The notes under the pieces are model-generated. The model ran no database searches. It saw only the letters and a list, made by a program, of their open reading frames with translations, and was not told the origin of the DNA. A program made the translations under genes and the position numbers. Shown piece by piece: positions 37,001 to 49,832 of a stretch of DNA of 64,000 bases (its first letter is position 1; every line of letters starts with the position of its first letter). Source of the DNA: Adineta steineri (taxonomy: Eukaryota; Rotifera; Eurotatoria; Adinetida; Adinetidae); the NCBI GenBank assembly GCA_905250115.1, contig CAJNOI010000001.1:883115-947114 (forward strand), read 5' to 3'.

Positions 37001-39161
37001 GTTCTTCTTCATGATAAAACTATTAAAAATATCTATCTTTCTTACCAAAATGAACAATAACTGGATAAGAACTATCTTCTCGATCAAGTTGATCAAGTCT
37101 AATAGCAGCTGGACGATGTTTTGGAAACCAGACAATTGAACCTTGTACTTTCGATACATATTTATCCCAAGCATCGACAGACATGGATTTACAACGTGTG
37201 TGTAAATCATTAGGCATCAAAGGTTTAAGATGTTTAAGAAAATATTGTATTTGTTCAGCGGGATGAAGTAATTCTTTGCCATTATCAGGTAAAATACGAG
37301 CAAAACGAGGAAAAAAATGATAACATGTACAAGTTGATGTATCATTATTATTATTCAATGGTCGCCATTGAATATCATATAGTTCACATATATCTATAAG
37401 AAGATATTGTTGAATAAGATCTAATTCTTCAATTGTATAATGTTCTAAAGATGTTTCTTCTTCTAAACCAATTGCATAATCTATATTATGATAAACAACA
37501 ATACAATCATTCACCTACAAAATATTTTTCTTTTTATATGAATAGAAAAATTGTTTTTATTTACTTTTTCTAATGATACATGAGAAAGAACGGAAAAACC
37601 TTCAAAAACATAATCATGATCATCATAATTTATCACTGTTGGTTCTTTTAACTAAAATAAATAAATCGAATATTTCCCTCAATTCAATCAAATAAAATAA
37701 TCTTACAATAAAATTCGTTTCTGGTGCTAAAGTAATACGATAATGATAAAGTCGACCAGCATTATTATTCCATTTTTCACATGGATTTATTAACTACAAA
37801 ATATACAAATATTTCACTCAACCATATATTACTACATACTTTTTCACCATAAAACATTTGATGACGAATTCCAAATTTTCGATCATCATTACTACATCGA
37901 CATACAGGACCATCATTACCCTAGAAATATATAAAAATTTTATTCAAATAAATATATAATTCTTTTCATACTTGTTTATATTCATTAAACCAAAGTTCGG
38001 AATGTAAACGATTTATTACTTGTTGTTTACGTTCAATTTCCAACGTTAATAAATTATCACTTGCTAAACTCACTGCTGTTGCTTCTCCTTCTTCTTCACT
38101 TTCTTCTGCTTCTTCATCATCTTCTCCACTTTCACTTGAACTTTCTAAATAGTAGACAAAAATACTTTTTCTTTTTTCGTTAATATAATAAATAAGAATA
38201 CCTTTTGGTTTCATTTCAGGTTTATTAGTTTTCATATGTGAACCAAATTGTTTTGCTTTATGGAAAATATTTGTATGATCAGGTTCATCGAATATTTTAT
38301 TTTCTTTTCGAAATTTTTCACGTTGTGCAAGTACTTCACTACGAAATTTTGCGCAAAGATCTTTCAATTTTTGTGTTCCGTGAATCAGACGAGAATTCTG
38401 AAAAAAATATTCGATATAACTTTACTTATATAACAAAGAAACAAAATTTTACTTGTTCATCACGTTTATAATATAATTCTGATGCACATGTACGTACATA
38501 TTGTGGTTTAATTTTAGTTGTAGGTATATCATTTGTTGTTGTTTCTTCGTCATCAGAACTTGAACTAAAATTATTATTAAATATGAATTAATAGAAAAAA
38601 TTTGTCATACTCATGATATTCATCTTCAATTGTATTATTATTATTTATTCGACGTCTTTTTGATGATAATGGTGGTTCTCGACGTTCAAAATTTCGAGAT
38701 GATTGTTCATATGGACGTTTATTTCCTATTTGTCTATTATTATTATCACGTAACGAAGATGAAGGAAAACAATTTCGTTTTCGATCTTGAGAATTATTAT
38801 TTAAATTTAAAAATTGTTTACTATCTTTAATAGAAAATTCTTAGAACAAAAAAAAATAGGATTTCGAATAAATTTCACCTGTTGATTTTTTCTGTTTATT
38901 ATTATCTACAGATATTGATGGTCTATTTGGAATGTTAGATGTAGGTAGAGGTGGAGGAGGAACAGAAAACATCTGTTGAAAAAATTGTTGTTGATGTTGT
39001 TGATGAAATGCATACATAGCAGCTTGCATATATGATTGATACATATTAGCAGCATTGGCTGCTGATGGTGGTGGTATAGAAGTTAGAGGTGATGGTGGAA
39101 AATTAAACATTGGTAAACTATTTGATGAATTGGGATTATTAGATTGATTGTTATTGCTCAT
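34089..39161 (-). CDS. DROSHA: Drosha, class 2 ribonuclease III of microRNA processing
   Basis: From MSNNNQSNNPNSSNS (39161) through a Pro/Gln-rich and Arg-rich N-terminus with an acidic SSSESGEDDEEAEE stretch, then the central domain. RNase III domain a has THPSGNYVLHNN, NPDHVKNTL and the signature YERLEFLGDALLEFL, plus HALANSFEALMGAIYLDGG. RNase III domain b has NERLEFLGDTVLNFV, HFPEHHEGHLSLLR and KADVFEAFIAALFIDQG. A dsRNA-binding domain closes it (YKVGVFFRKQRLSIGSGRSIHDAEMAAAKNALEQH). Catalytic Glu/Asp residues of both RNase III domains are present, so it should cleave pri-miRNA hairpins with DGCR8/Pasha. Most introns are about 50-70 bases; two are longer (about 34863-35330 and 36655-37045). 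The stop is TAG at 34091-34089. Confidence 0.9.
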
Positions 39162-39235
39162 ATTTAATGGCTTAACTGGAAAATAAAGAAATATATAAAT
39201 AGATAAAGAATAATAAAAGACGAAAAATTATTCTC

Positions 39236-39316
39236 GAATTCCATGATAAACGATCACATGCGCCACAAAGTTTGTTTATATACAAGTGGTTTCGTACGTG
39301 ATCGTAGTGGGAATAG
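39236..39316 (-). promoter_or_regulatory. imperfect hairpin upstream of the Drosha start
   Basis: Two arms of about 30 bases pair imperfectly around a loop of about 19 bases. Paired blocks include ATTCC/GGAAT, ACGATCAC/GTGATCGT, a short GC-containing block, and CCAC/GTGG. The centre is about 115 bases upstream of the Drosha ATG, so it lies in the 5' UTR or core promoter. Confidence 0.4.
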
Positions 39317-40543
39317 AGAACAAAGTAGATAGTTAGATTCAATCTCGTTTATATCGAATAAGTCTAAATAGAATGAATATATTCAACAAAAATTTATCTA
39401 AATATTTAACAAATCAATGTATTTCATATGTCAATAATTACCTGTCTAATTTAAACTGATTTACTAAGTATTTTTTAAAGGAAAAAAAAAGAATCGAATT
39501 TCATAAATATGTTGCAATAGTTCCATTAAACTAATATGAATGAATGAACTATGATAAGAAAATATTTCAACGAATAGATAACAAGTCGAATGATGTCGCT
39601 TTTTATCTATACCATGTAATACTTTAACATTTAACCTTATTCCCTTTTAACCATTATATGTCAATTTCAATATTAACTTTTTTTATGTATCAATAAAATT
39701 CATATCAAATTTTTGTTATGAATAAACAAAAAAACAATTAATAATTATGTATACGTTTTTATCGTAAAGTATTTTGCATATCTATTGTTTTTATGCAAAA
39801 TTTATAAATATGAATCATTTATGAGTTTGATTGTTATTTGTCTTATGAAGGAAAAAATATTAATGATGTACTTTTTCTGATTTTCAGTTGAGTCATGGGT
39901 TCAAATGGTTATGCACTTGGAAAAGGAAATGTAGTTTTTGTTGTGTGTTCAGTCGAGGTATTTTCCGGTTTTTGTTATTCTATCGTTTCTTAGATATTGT
40001 TGCCATTGAAGCGAAGAATTTAATCAGTGCTTATGAAAAAATAAGAGACGTTGTTTCATTAATAAAATTTTAATATAAAATTTCTTCACGGATATTATCT
40101 ACATAAGAGCTTAAAAATTTATATGCGCATATAAAATGAATGTTTTTTAATATTTTCGATAATATTAATTGGTTTTGGTATTACGAAGTAAACTTATGAA
40201 AAGTGCACGTTTTTTTTAGATCATGAGCATTAATAACATGTTTGTACTATTTTGGGCATATGTACCGTATTACTCCCTTAAATCAACATTTTCGTACCAA
40301 AATAATCTATGACTAATTTTTATTTCGAGTACGAATATAAATTATCGATAATATATACAATATCTTTTGACAGACCTGACTTTGAACTGGAATAAACTTA
40401 TAAGGACATAATAGAGTTACAAAGAAACGTATTACTCATACCTCGTTTGCCCCGCCCGTCAATCATTATAGAGAAAAAAGAATGTACTTTTTCTCTTTCT
40501 GCGTCGTTCGTTCTCTGAGGTTCTTTACCGCTGTCGATCCACC

Positions 40544-40551
40544 TATAAATA
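40544..40551 (+). promoter_or_regulatory. TATA box of the small secreted-protein gene
   Basis: TATAAATA lies 54 bases before the ATG at 40598, placing transcription start near 40575 with a short 5' UTR. Confidence 0.6.
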
Positions 40552-40597
40552 TCGGTGGAAAAAGCGATACTGTTAAACACAAACAAAACATTCAACT

Positions 40598-41121
40598 ATG
40601 GCTAAACTTATCGTATTCATTGCTTTCGTAAGTCATTTTTTTAAAATTATACTCTAAATAATACTTGTTTTTACTTTATCTATCTTCTACAGGTATGTGT
40701 AGCTCTTGCTGCAGTTCATGGTAAACCACCAGGCGGTCAAGATTCTGACAAGCATGGTCCTCAACCTGGTGGACCAAAAGGTCCAGGTGGAGACCATGGC
40801 AAAGATAAAGGTCAATGGGCAACAAAAATATGTGCTAATGATTCAATAGCTCAACAATTTCTTAATCAAACTCGAGTTTTAATCACTCAACTTCAAGGAA
40901 ATTCATCATTCGAACAAGTTCTCGCCTGTCGACAAAACGAAATCAATTTCATTAATGATCCAAACAGTGCAAGTCTTTTATCATCAAATTGTACTGGATT
41001 TGTTAGCAATCTCAAAGCTGCTAAAGAACTCGATGAACAAGCTCAAGAACAACAAAAAGATTTGGCAGAAGATGCTAAGAAAGCATTTTGGGCAATTTGG
41101 AAAGGTCTTTTCTCAAGCTAA
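40598..41121 (+). CDS. small secreted Gly/Pro-rich linker protein
   Basis: Two exons (40598-40627, 40693-41121) give 152 residues. A signal peptide (MAKLIVFIAFVCVALAAVHG) is split by the intron. A hydrophilic collagen-like linker (PGGQDSDKHGPQPGGPKGPG) follows, then a helical domain of about 100 residues with three Cys and two potential N-glycosylation sites (NQT, NSS, in QFLNQTRVLITQLQGNSSF). The C-terminus is amphipathic and Lys/Ala-rich, ending AIWKGLFSS. A TATA box lies upstream and AATAAA at 41222-41227 downstream, so this is a well-formed, probably strongly expressed gene. The family is unknown to me. The odd Cys number suggests a free or intermolecular Cys. It could be a secreted structural or gland protein. 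Confidence 0.75.
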
Positions 41122-41221
41122 ACAATCCAAATGACAATTTTAACTAAACAATCGTTTTTTTTTCTTGTAATCGCTTTATATTATTTTCTAACATATTGGA
41201 ATCTAATCTTTAAAAAATCTC

Positions 41222-41227
41222 AATAAA
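41222..41227 (+). terminator. polyadenylation signal AATAAA
   Basis: AATAAA about 100 bases after the stop of the small secreted-protein gene. Confidence 0.55.
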
Positions 41228-42642
41228 ATTAATCACGAACTTCTCTATTGAAATAGATTATGTTCTTATAAAATGATTCATATGATTTAAAATATGTTCG
41301 ATGAAAAAAAGTATTTGAATCTATTCAAATGATCATCAAAGAACTTATAGTAAATACATCAAACTGAGAATTATTTATAAGTTAAATATATGCTTAGAGT
41401 CAATACAAAAATTGATTTTGTCATATTCGATTTTTGGATAAAAATATCAATAATTATTTAGTAAATAAAAAGTAAGAAAATAAAGTTTTAAAACCAAATT
41501 AATATTCATACTCTTCTCTCTTCTTATTTTTATTGATGTTAATAGTGAGTACATTCTCTTTCACATTATTAAATTAATTAAAAACAAATAATGCTTGTAC
41601 TTTAAACTTTTTATGACATTAATTTAAATAATTTATGCATAAACTTATATTAATAATTATACATGTTTTGAATGACTTTCAAGTATATTTGATATTCATT
41701 TACAATGATTAAATATTTGTCTAGGATCAAGTAATATCATTAATATATTTTTCAAGCATTTTGTTGTTATCTTGTTTTAAGATCGAAAATAGTCTAAGCC
41801 ATCTAGTTGATGAATGAAACCTCATGAGTGAATATTATATGGGTAGGAGGAAAACAAAAAGAACGTATTATCTGTTTTCAAGAACAAAACATTTACATAG
41901 AACTCGTTTGCACGAGAACAAGATAATGTTTTATTGTTGGTAAAGATCTATTGGTCACGAAAATATTTTCAATGTATATAAGTAATACAAAACAAAAATT
42001 ATTAATTAATATATACAGTCAAGATGTCTTTAGAATCGACTATCTTAATAGATTTATTAAATCAAGATAAATCTATCTGGTTATTTTGTACCGTTAATAA
42101 TAGTGTAATTTCTTTTTATTGCATGAGTAATTATGTAAAGTCATGCGATATAAATTAAAAAAATATATATATAGACAACAAAATCTTATATCAAAACTAA
42201 CAATAAAGAATAGTCATCGATTCATCATAATCAAGTTTCCTCTTCTGATTGATTTTGAAATTCATCAGACTACTTTGTCATCCATAAGAGATACTTACAA
42301 AAAAATCATATAGAAAATAAAAATAAAAACAAAAACAGACATATTGATTTGTCTTTTAGAATTAATTAACAATAAAATAAGATGTAAAAAAAAACTAAGT
42401 CTTTTTTATGTCAATTTAATTTTTTATGATGAATTATTAATAATCCTAAGCCATGTGATTTGAATTCTAAAACATGTCAACATTCATCATTATTAAATTT
42501 TGCTTATACCATGTATATGTCTATATTTGTTTACATTATATATGGCACCATGTTTTGCATTGAAAACTATATTTGTCGATCACAGTTCATTTGCATGTTT
42601 AAATTTTGTTTCTCGATATATAATCGATAAATTTGCTAAATT
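41228..42642. other. intergenic, nothing recognised
   Basis: About 1.4 kb of AT-rich sequence between the convergent 3' ends of the secreted-protein gene and the single-pass membrane protein gene. No supported gene, RNA or repeat. Confidence 0.5.
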
Positions 42643-43846
42643 TTATGTTGAATGTCTTGGTCGATATGATGCTCTTAATTGTTGAGATAAACGTTTTTCT
42701 AAATCAGTCATTAAACGATGATTATCTTCATATGTTTCAAGTTCAACAATATTTGTATTGGATAAATTTGTATCAGTAATCATTACTAATGGTAATTGTT
42801 TTGAACTCAGTGTTATATTTTCATCTCGTACTATAGGATCATTTGCTAATGAATGTTTCCATTGCCATTTATTATATGCTGTCAATTCTCGTGCAGATGA
42901 AACTACTAATAATGATTTTCGTTGTTGTTGATTTTGTATTGTATTTATTGGTGGAAGATAAGAATTTGGTTTTGTATTTGACAGACGTCGACTAGTTGGA
43001 TGAAAGAGAAGAGTAGCTTTTGTATTAAATTCATGTAATTTTTGTAGACGTTCTGTTGTTTCAGGATCATTATTGTCACTGTTTGAAATTGATATAGAAG
43101 GATGATTAATATAATTTTGTGGTTCTATCTAAAAGAAAATAATTCTGATAAATTGTTTATCATTATTTTAAACATACAAATTGAATAACATTGGATATTT
43201 TTCGTGATGGTTGATCTTCTTCAAATGGAAAGAAATTTTTTAATTCATCACCACTTGAACTATCAGTTTCATGATGAAATAAAAGTTTACTTGCAACAAT
43301 ATTTGGTACATAACGATTAGAATTTAATGGTCGTCTAGTCATATTTTCAACTAAAATTTGTATTGTATTCGAATTTGTTGGTATCATTTGATGTTCTTTT
43401 TTTAATAACAATGATTCTCGAATCGAATTATTCTTTTCTGTTGTTGCTGCTGCTAATGCTGCTGTTATTGTTGATGTTGATGATGATGGCCAAAAAATAA
43501 CATGTCGTTTAAGTCGTGATAAAAAATGACGAATCGAATAACGTGTTAATGATACGGATGATGATGATGAATCAAAACGACGATTACGTTTCGGATTATT
43601 AGATCGTTTCTTATTTGAATTTGTATCATTATCATATGAATGTTGTGTATTTGATGTTTTGATCATTTGTCTTGCTCGTTGACATTTCATATGAATAATT
43701 AACGCAAGTATTATTCCACCCCAAACAATAATTATAGCGGATAATATAACTGTTAAACGAATAAAACTATGTCGTAATGATTCACCTAATAAATTTTGAC
43801 GAAAAAAATTGTTCGCCAGAGATATCTCTCTTGTCACATTGTTCAT
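42643..43846 (-). CDS. single-pass membrane protein of unknown function
   Basis: Two exons (43846-43178, 43128-42643) join in phase 0 to 384 residues. A short N-terminal stretch carries one NVT sequon. One strong membrane helix (residues about 31-52, LTVILSAIIIVWGGIILALII) follows, then a long basic and Ser/Asn-rich tail starting HMKCQRARQ. The tail has dense Arg/Lys clusters (KKRSNNPKRNRR) and Ser runs (SSSSSVS, SSSTST), and a possible acidic SSSGDELKNFFPFEEDQ segment. The positive-inside rule puts the tail in the cytosol. No enzymatic motif is visible. Size and layout suggest a signalling adaptor or the lone remnant of a receptor, but I do not recognise the family. Confidence 0.65.
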
Positions 43847-46036
43847 TATCCAATTTTATTAAGTATAGGTAAACATGAGATATTTACTTCTATTGTTTTT
43901 GAAGAAGGAAAAAACAATCTTTCGCGGCCTTCTTTTAAGATAAAAGAAAGCAGCTCGAAAGTTCTACAAAAGAAAAGAAAGCAACATTCAATCTACCATA
44001 AGAATCAAACAATATACACGCAATTGTATCTGTTTATAATCAGTAAATTTCTTTCCATCAATTTTTAATGAAAAGAACTCAATATAGTTAGAAGAATAAA
44101 AAAAAACAGAGAGAGAGAAAAGAATTAATAATATATCTAGAGTATCAGTTGAAATAATAATTCCCTTTGGAATTACTATATCGAATTGTATGATAATGAT
44201 TGACCACTTTACTACCATAAAACTAGTCTAGTAAAGATGTTATCATTATGACAAGAGTATGTTATGTTTGATGAGGAAACAAAAGACAAATGAGAGAGAA
44301 AAAAAAGAAAAAAAAAATGCTGACAACTTTCACTTATTCATTCTTTGTCGTCTTCCTAGGATTTCTTCCCTGTCTCTCTCTCAACATAGTCTCTTCGTGG
44401 ATAAGATTATTGTTTTTTCCGAAGTAAAAAAAGTGTGAATATTGAGAACATAGACAGAAAAGGAAAAAAAAGAATAATGGATCAACTTGAGTTGTAGTTG
44501 AGGTGTTATTTGAGCGGAAATAAATCTACTTCTCTTAATCATATGTGCTCGACCTTTTTTTTTCTCTTCATATAGAACTTCCTCTTAGGCTTTGTCAATT
44601 TAGGTTTCGAACTCATTCATGAATTAATCATAGACTGAGTATTCATTTTGATATTAATACTATATAATTAACAGATAGTAGACGACAACGAAATGCTTTC
44701 GAATCACTAACTAGTACTTGTTTATATGTTAAATACATAGTCTGAGTTTAGAGAAACAATTTTTTTCTATATATAATAAATAATAAGAAAAAAAATATAA
44801 TTATTTTCTTTTTTTGATGAGTTGAATCTGTCAAAATGTCCTCTCATCATATTTATTTGTATCTGTTGAAGACATACAAATGAGAGTCTTTTTCTAGATA
44901 TTTAATTATTTGAATTTTTTATAGTCAAGTTGAACTTATATATAGAAAGAGAATGTTTAATATTAATTAGAAAAAATGAAACGAAATGCAAAGTAAAAAG
45001 ATTTATCATAACAAAATGAGAATATGATTATATAGATTTAGCGATCAATATACATAATAATTCAGTAAAGTAAAATAAGATTATGATATATTTTCAATTC
45101 TTATTATGACAGAAAATAGTTGAAAATTTGTTAGTTGAAGTTATACTATTAAATAGAAATAAATGAGTAGATAATAGGATATTTACAAGAAGAATTTTAG
45201 TTGACAACAGAAAATAATTTAGATTAATTGTTTAATAATATGTAGGACCATCCATAAGTAATATGAAAGATGTTTTATTTCTGTACAAAACGCTTGAAGA
45301 AATCTAGTGATAGTAAATGCTAATATCCTTTTTTCATGATATATCATTATATAAAGATTTTGATAAACCTTTTCTATTATGACATAAGATAACAACGTTT
45401 CATGCTACTGTTACTAATCTATTCTTAACAGTTTGGATTCTTCCAGGTACCTCCTTATTAAGATAATTTTATAAGTTCCAAACTCTTTTTATGACTAAAT
45501 ATTTCGACTTTGAGAGAATATGGATCCATGTACTAAAACAAAGTACTTTACCACGCAGATTATATACTGGTAACATGATACTTTATTGGGGTATAGGAGT
45601 ACTCGAAATTTAATAACAAAATTGTAGTTTCCATTGACATAGTGAAGAGAAGAACACAATGAATATACTTGTTAATGAAGCATAAGATTTGATTGAATCA
45701 ATAAAGATAAAAAATAATTAAAGATGGCACGAATTTTATTTAACACTCAAGATGATTTCATTATATTACATAAAATTCATTCTATTTTTAATTGTTTTTA
45801 TTCATATGGTCTATTTTTATCATCATATAATTAAATAAATAACGTTTATTAAACTTGCATCATTATGATATTTGTTGAAGAATAATAAAATATCATAGAA
45901 AAATTTTTTTTCATAAATATATGATTTATTCTCGTTAGTAAGTATTATCTTTATTATGAAGATGTATGTACCGAGATTGAAAATTCAAAACATAAAAAAA
46001 GAACTGTTCTTAAAAGGCAAAATGAAACTTGTTGTT
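43847..46036. other. intergenic, nothing recognised
   Basis: About 2.2 kb of AT-rich sequence with homopurine runs near 44100-44300. Short frames at 43796-44068 and 43988-44218 overlap on opposite strands and look like chance. No inverted-repeat element found. Confidence 0.5.
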
Positions 46037-47513
46037 TCATTTAGCATCGGTGCTTGAAAATGCAAAATCAAGAGCAGCTTCAATATCATCAATTAAATCT
46101 TGTACATCTTCTAATCCTACAGATAAACGAATAAGACCATCGGTAATACCAAGTTGACGACGATGTTCTTCAGGCACACTTGCATGTGTCATAACAGCTG
46201 GAAGTTCAATTAAAGATTCATAACCACCAAGTGATTCAGCTGTTGTAAATAACTACAAAGATAAATTATTCATTTAATTTTACTTTTTTTTCTATATATA
46301 CAAATTAACTCACTTTAAGATGTCCTAAAAATCGTTTACTTTTTTCGACTTCATCACCTTTAAGATAAATAGAAATCATTCCACTGAAACCAGACATTTG
46401 TTTCTTATATAAATCATGTTGTGGATGACTTTCTAATGGTGGATAAATAACACGTTCAACATGTTTATGTTGTTCAAGATAAGTAGCAACACGTAAACCA
46501 TTTGCCATATGTTGTTTCATTCGTACAGCTAATGTTTTAATACCACGATTAACAAGATAACAATCGAATGGAGATGGTACAGCACCACTACAAAAAAATA
46601 TCGATGAGTGAGAACAATTTAAAACTATTCTTACATAGCATATTGTAGAAAACTTAGTTGTTTGTAATATTCTTCATTATTCATCATTAAACAACCCATA
46701 ACAACATCAGAATGACCATTCATATATTTAGTTAGTGAATGTAAAACAAGATCAGCACCAAGTTTAAGAGGATTTTGAAAATAGGCTGTTGCAAATGTAT
46801 TATCAACAAGAACCATTATTTTTGGATCATGTTTATGAACAGCAGTTGCTATTTGTTCGATATCAGCTAATTTTAATAATGGATTTGTTGGTGTTTCAAT
46901 CCAAACAAGACGTGTTGTTGGTTTAAGATGTTTAACAACTGTAGATGCATCTGTTGACATATCAATAAATGAACTTTCAACACCCATTTGTGCCATACAA
47001 CGTCTAGAAATAATTTATAAAGAATTTCATTTTAGTTGAATAATAAACAAACCTAAATAATCGTCCAGTACCACCATAAACATCATCAATTGATAGAATA
47101 TGATCACCTGATTTAAGCATAAACATTAATGTTGTTGTTGCACCAAGACCGGATGCAAATGTTAATGCATATCTAGCTTTTTCAACTGATGCTAAACATT
47201 CTTCTAAACATTGTCGAGTTGGATTACCACATCGACTATATTCATAAAGGACAGGTTTGCCTGGTTCTAATTGTTTAAATGTTGTTGCCATTGATATTGG
47301 TGGAACAACAGCTTGACCTGGCCATCGTTCAGGTTCTTGTCCAACATGAATAGCATCAGTTTCAATACGTGTTCGTGGATGTTCTTGTTTATTTTTTTGA
47401 TTTTCTGCATCTTTATCGGCTTTTTGAGGGCCACTAGAAAGATATCCTTCCATTCGTCTTGTTGTTAATAGAAACAATCTAGAAGATAATAACAAACGTT
47501 GTAAATTAAGCAT
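46037..47513 (-). CDS. CTH: cystathionine gamma-lyase
   Basis: Four exons encode a PLP enzyme of the Cys/Met-metabolism family. It cleaves cystathionine to cysteine, 2-oxobutyrate and ammonia, and can make H2S. Landmarks: [102 protein letters not shown] (the Lys is the PLP Schiff base), [30 protein letters not shown] and [10 protein letters not shown]. The CTH branch is supported by the E-x-LGG and SVGLED context; cystathionine gamma-synthase is less likely in an animal. The first Met (47513) gives a 20-residue Arg/Leu-rich, acid-free leader; a second Met (MEGYL) follows. The leader looks like a mitochondrial presequence. Confidence 0.9.
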
Positions 47514-49159
47514 CTGAAATCAATGTTAAAATAAAAAAAAATCTTATCATTTTCATTAATTCTTAATATTGATTGTAATACTGTCATTGTAAATATAGAC
47601 ACCATTTGATAAATTCTATTTATTTATTTATTTGAATGAAAATCTTCAAAAACATTCTTACCGAATTAGTACTAACTCACAGTTCTTGCCGAGAGAATTA
47701 ATCGTACTAAAAGCGTTTCGATCAAATCATTGCATTTCTTTTTAAATCTCATTGATAAACGAGTAAATATTTATTTGGTCCTATTCAATGCACAAATTGA
47801 AGAAACTGCACAGTCATCATGATACAACCTTGTGTGTCTATTGCGAACTAACAATTGTAATTATATTGAAGATGAATGCACAGCATATACATTTCGACAG
47901 TCAAGAGAATATAAAAGAAACGAATTAAAACACATAAAGTAACACGTAAAAAAAAATAGAGGCAAACAAGATAAGACATACATAGGGTAGTTGTTTCTTA
48001 TCTATTCGATTAGAAATATGCCATAATAAGTACTAGAAATATATCTATGGTATATTTTGGACTTGTTAATTTTCAGTTATATTATATTTTATAATTTAAC
48101 ACAATCAATTGATATCGAGTAAAATACACTCAAACAAAGAAATTATTCTGTTTATATATTTGAATGATTCATTTTGAATATATAGAATATTGTACGATTT
48201 GACAAATTCTTTGTCCAATTCGATAAATAACGTTTTATATACAATAAGTAGGAACATTGTACTTGTGTTAAAAGTACATCGTTATGAAATCAATTTGTAA
48301 CAAAAAAACGATTACCCTTTTTGTGATTCTTAGTTTATATTTAAATTTCGTACTTATAATTTCATGTATTAGAGTAACCTGTAAGAAAAAGGTAGGCTAT
48401 TATGAGATAGGTAAAAAAAAGCATTTTGTTTCTTTACCAACTTTTATCTTGTTACCTCCGAACTTATTGAACAAACATTCTTATCACAAATATGAATAAA
48501 ATAAAAAGAATCATCGTTATGTAATACTTTTATTTAAAACTTTGTTCATTGTATAATTATTTATTTTTATAATGAAATATTGTATTAATCTTTTAAAATT
48601 GTATACAACAAGATGTATAAATAATTAACATATTTATGTCTCATATGTGCTACTGATATAACGAAGGAATGTTGCATCGTTATCTCTATCAAAAAGAAAT
48701 ACCAAAGCAAAATATTCTCAATTTTGATTCATGTATTAATGCATTAAAAATACGATGATTAAAGTCATATAGGAAAGATAATCCATACAAAAACAAAGAA
48801 CTAAATGTTTTCACAAATTATAATATACTTTTTTTTACGCAATAAAAGAATGTGATCATTTGATAGAATCAATGAAATTATCAAAGTTATTTTATCAAAT
48901 ATGCAAATGTTAAGTGAATAAATTTTGTTTTTGTATGTCGTAGTTGATTTTAGTTATCGGAAAGTCCGAATACAACTGATAAGAGAGGTGTGTGAAATAA
49001 GACACATTGGGTCTTGTATTAATAATTTATTTTTATACTTGTAAATAACAGATGCTCATCTTCTCACAAATTACAGTGTACTTACACCTTTATATATTTT
49101 GAAAATTGAATAAGCACCATATTATTTTTGCTTCAATTAAATCGCAACAAAATATAAAA
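47514..49159. other. intergenic with one doubtful short open frame
   Basis: About 1.6 kb between divergent genes. A 71-codon frame at 48284-48499 (MKSICNKKTITLFVILSLYL...) begins with a signal-peptide-like segment and has basic KKK sites. Nothing else supports it. A TATATA stretch at about 49091-49097 probably serves the GM2A-like gene. Confidence 0.35.
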
Positions 49160-49832
49160 ATGCGTTTTCTGATGGTACCATTGGCTTTAATTGCTGTTGT
49201 TCTTATATTCAAGGTACATGGTCAAGACTTTACTAAACTTCAATTCACAGATTGTGGTAGTAAACATATCACTATTGAAGAAGTCGATGTAAAACCAATG
49301 CCTATAATTAATCCCGGTCCTGCTTCCATGACATTTGTTGCACAGTTGAAGAAACCTGTTAGTAAGTTTTCGATTCTATTTTATTTTTTATATAGAATCT
49401 CTTAATCATATTCTTTCTTCGAATTGTTTTATAGCTATTTTATACATCAACCTTAACATAATACGTACTGTTAGTGGAATTGCACTTCCAGTAAGATGTT
49501 ATATCGTTAATGGACAAAATGTTGGTTCATGTACATATCCTGATATCTGCGCATTTATTAAGGATATGGTAACTGACTTTCATCCTGACACTTGTCATCC
49601 AACTCTAATTCAACATGGCATTAATTGCGTATGTCCATTCAATATTCCAATTCAAAGACTTCTTTTCAGAGATCATCCACTTGATCTTCCAGATGCTTCA
49701 CAATCAGCAGCAACTTTCATGGCTTCCGGTAATTTCGATATAACAGTTAAGGCTACTGAAAGCGCTGCTGCAAATGCTGAACTTTATGGATGTGGTAGAA
49801 TTCACTTTACAGTCAAACAATACAAACCATAA
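49160..49832 (+). CDS. GM2-activator-like ML-domain lipid-binding protein
   Basis: Two exons (49160-49361, 49435-49832; phase 1) encode 199 residues. A signal peptide (MRFLMVPLALIAVVLIFKVHG) is followed by an ML-type beta-cup domain. The pattern FTDCGSK, KPMPIINPGP, VGSCTYPDICAFI, INCVCPFNIP, LPDASQSAATFMASGNFDI, then LYGCGRIHFTV matches vertebrate GM2A in order and in most Cys positions. GM2A lifts glycolipids from lysosomal membranes for hydrolase attack. A lysosomal or secreted lipid-transfer role is inferred. The start is the ATG at 49160; the upstream in-frame codons begin only with TTG. No N-glycosylation sequon stands out. Confidence 0.8.

Larger units (their letters stand above)
39162..40597. 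other. intergenic between Drosha and the small secreted-protein gene
   Basis: About 1.4 kb between divergent genes. Apart from the hairpin at 39236-39316 and a TATA box near 40544 it is AT-rich with no supported gene. A 61-codon frame at 39888-40073 lacks features. Confidence 0.45.
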
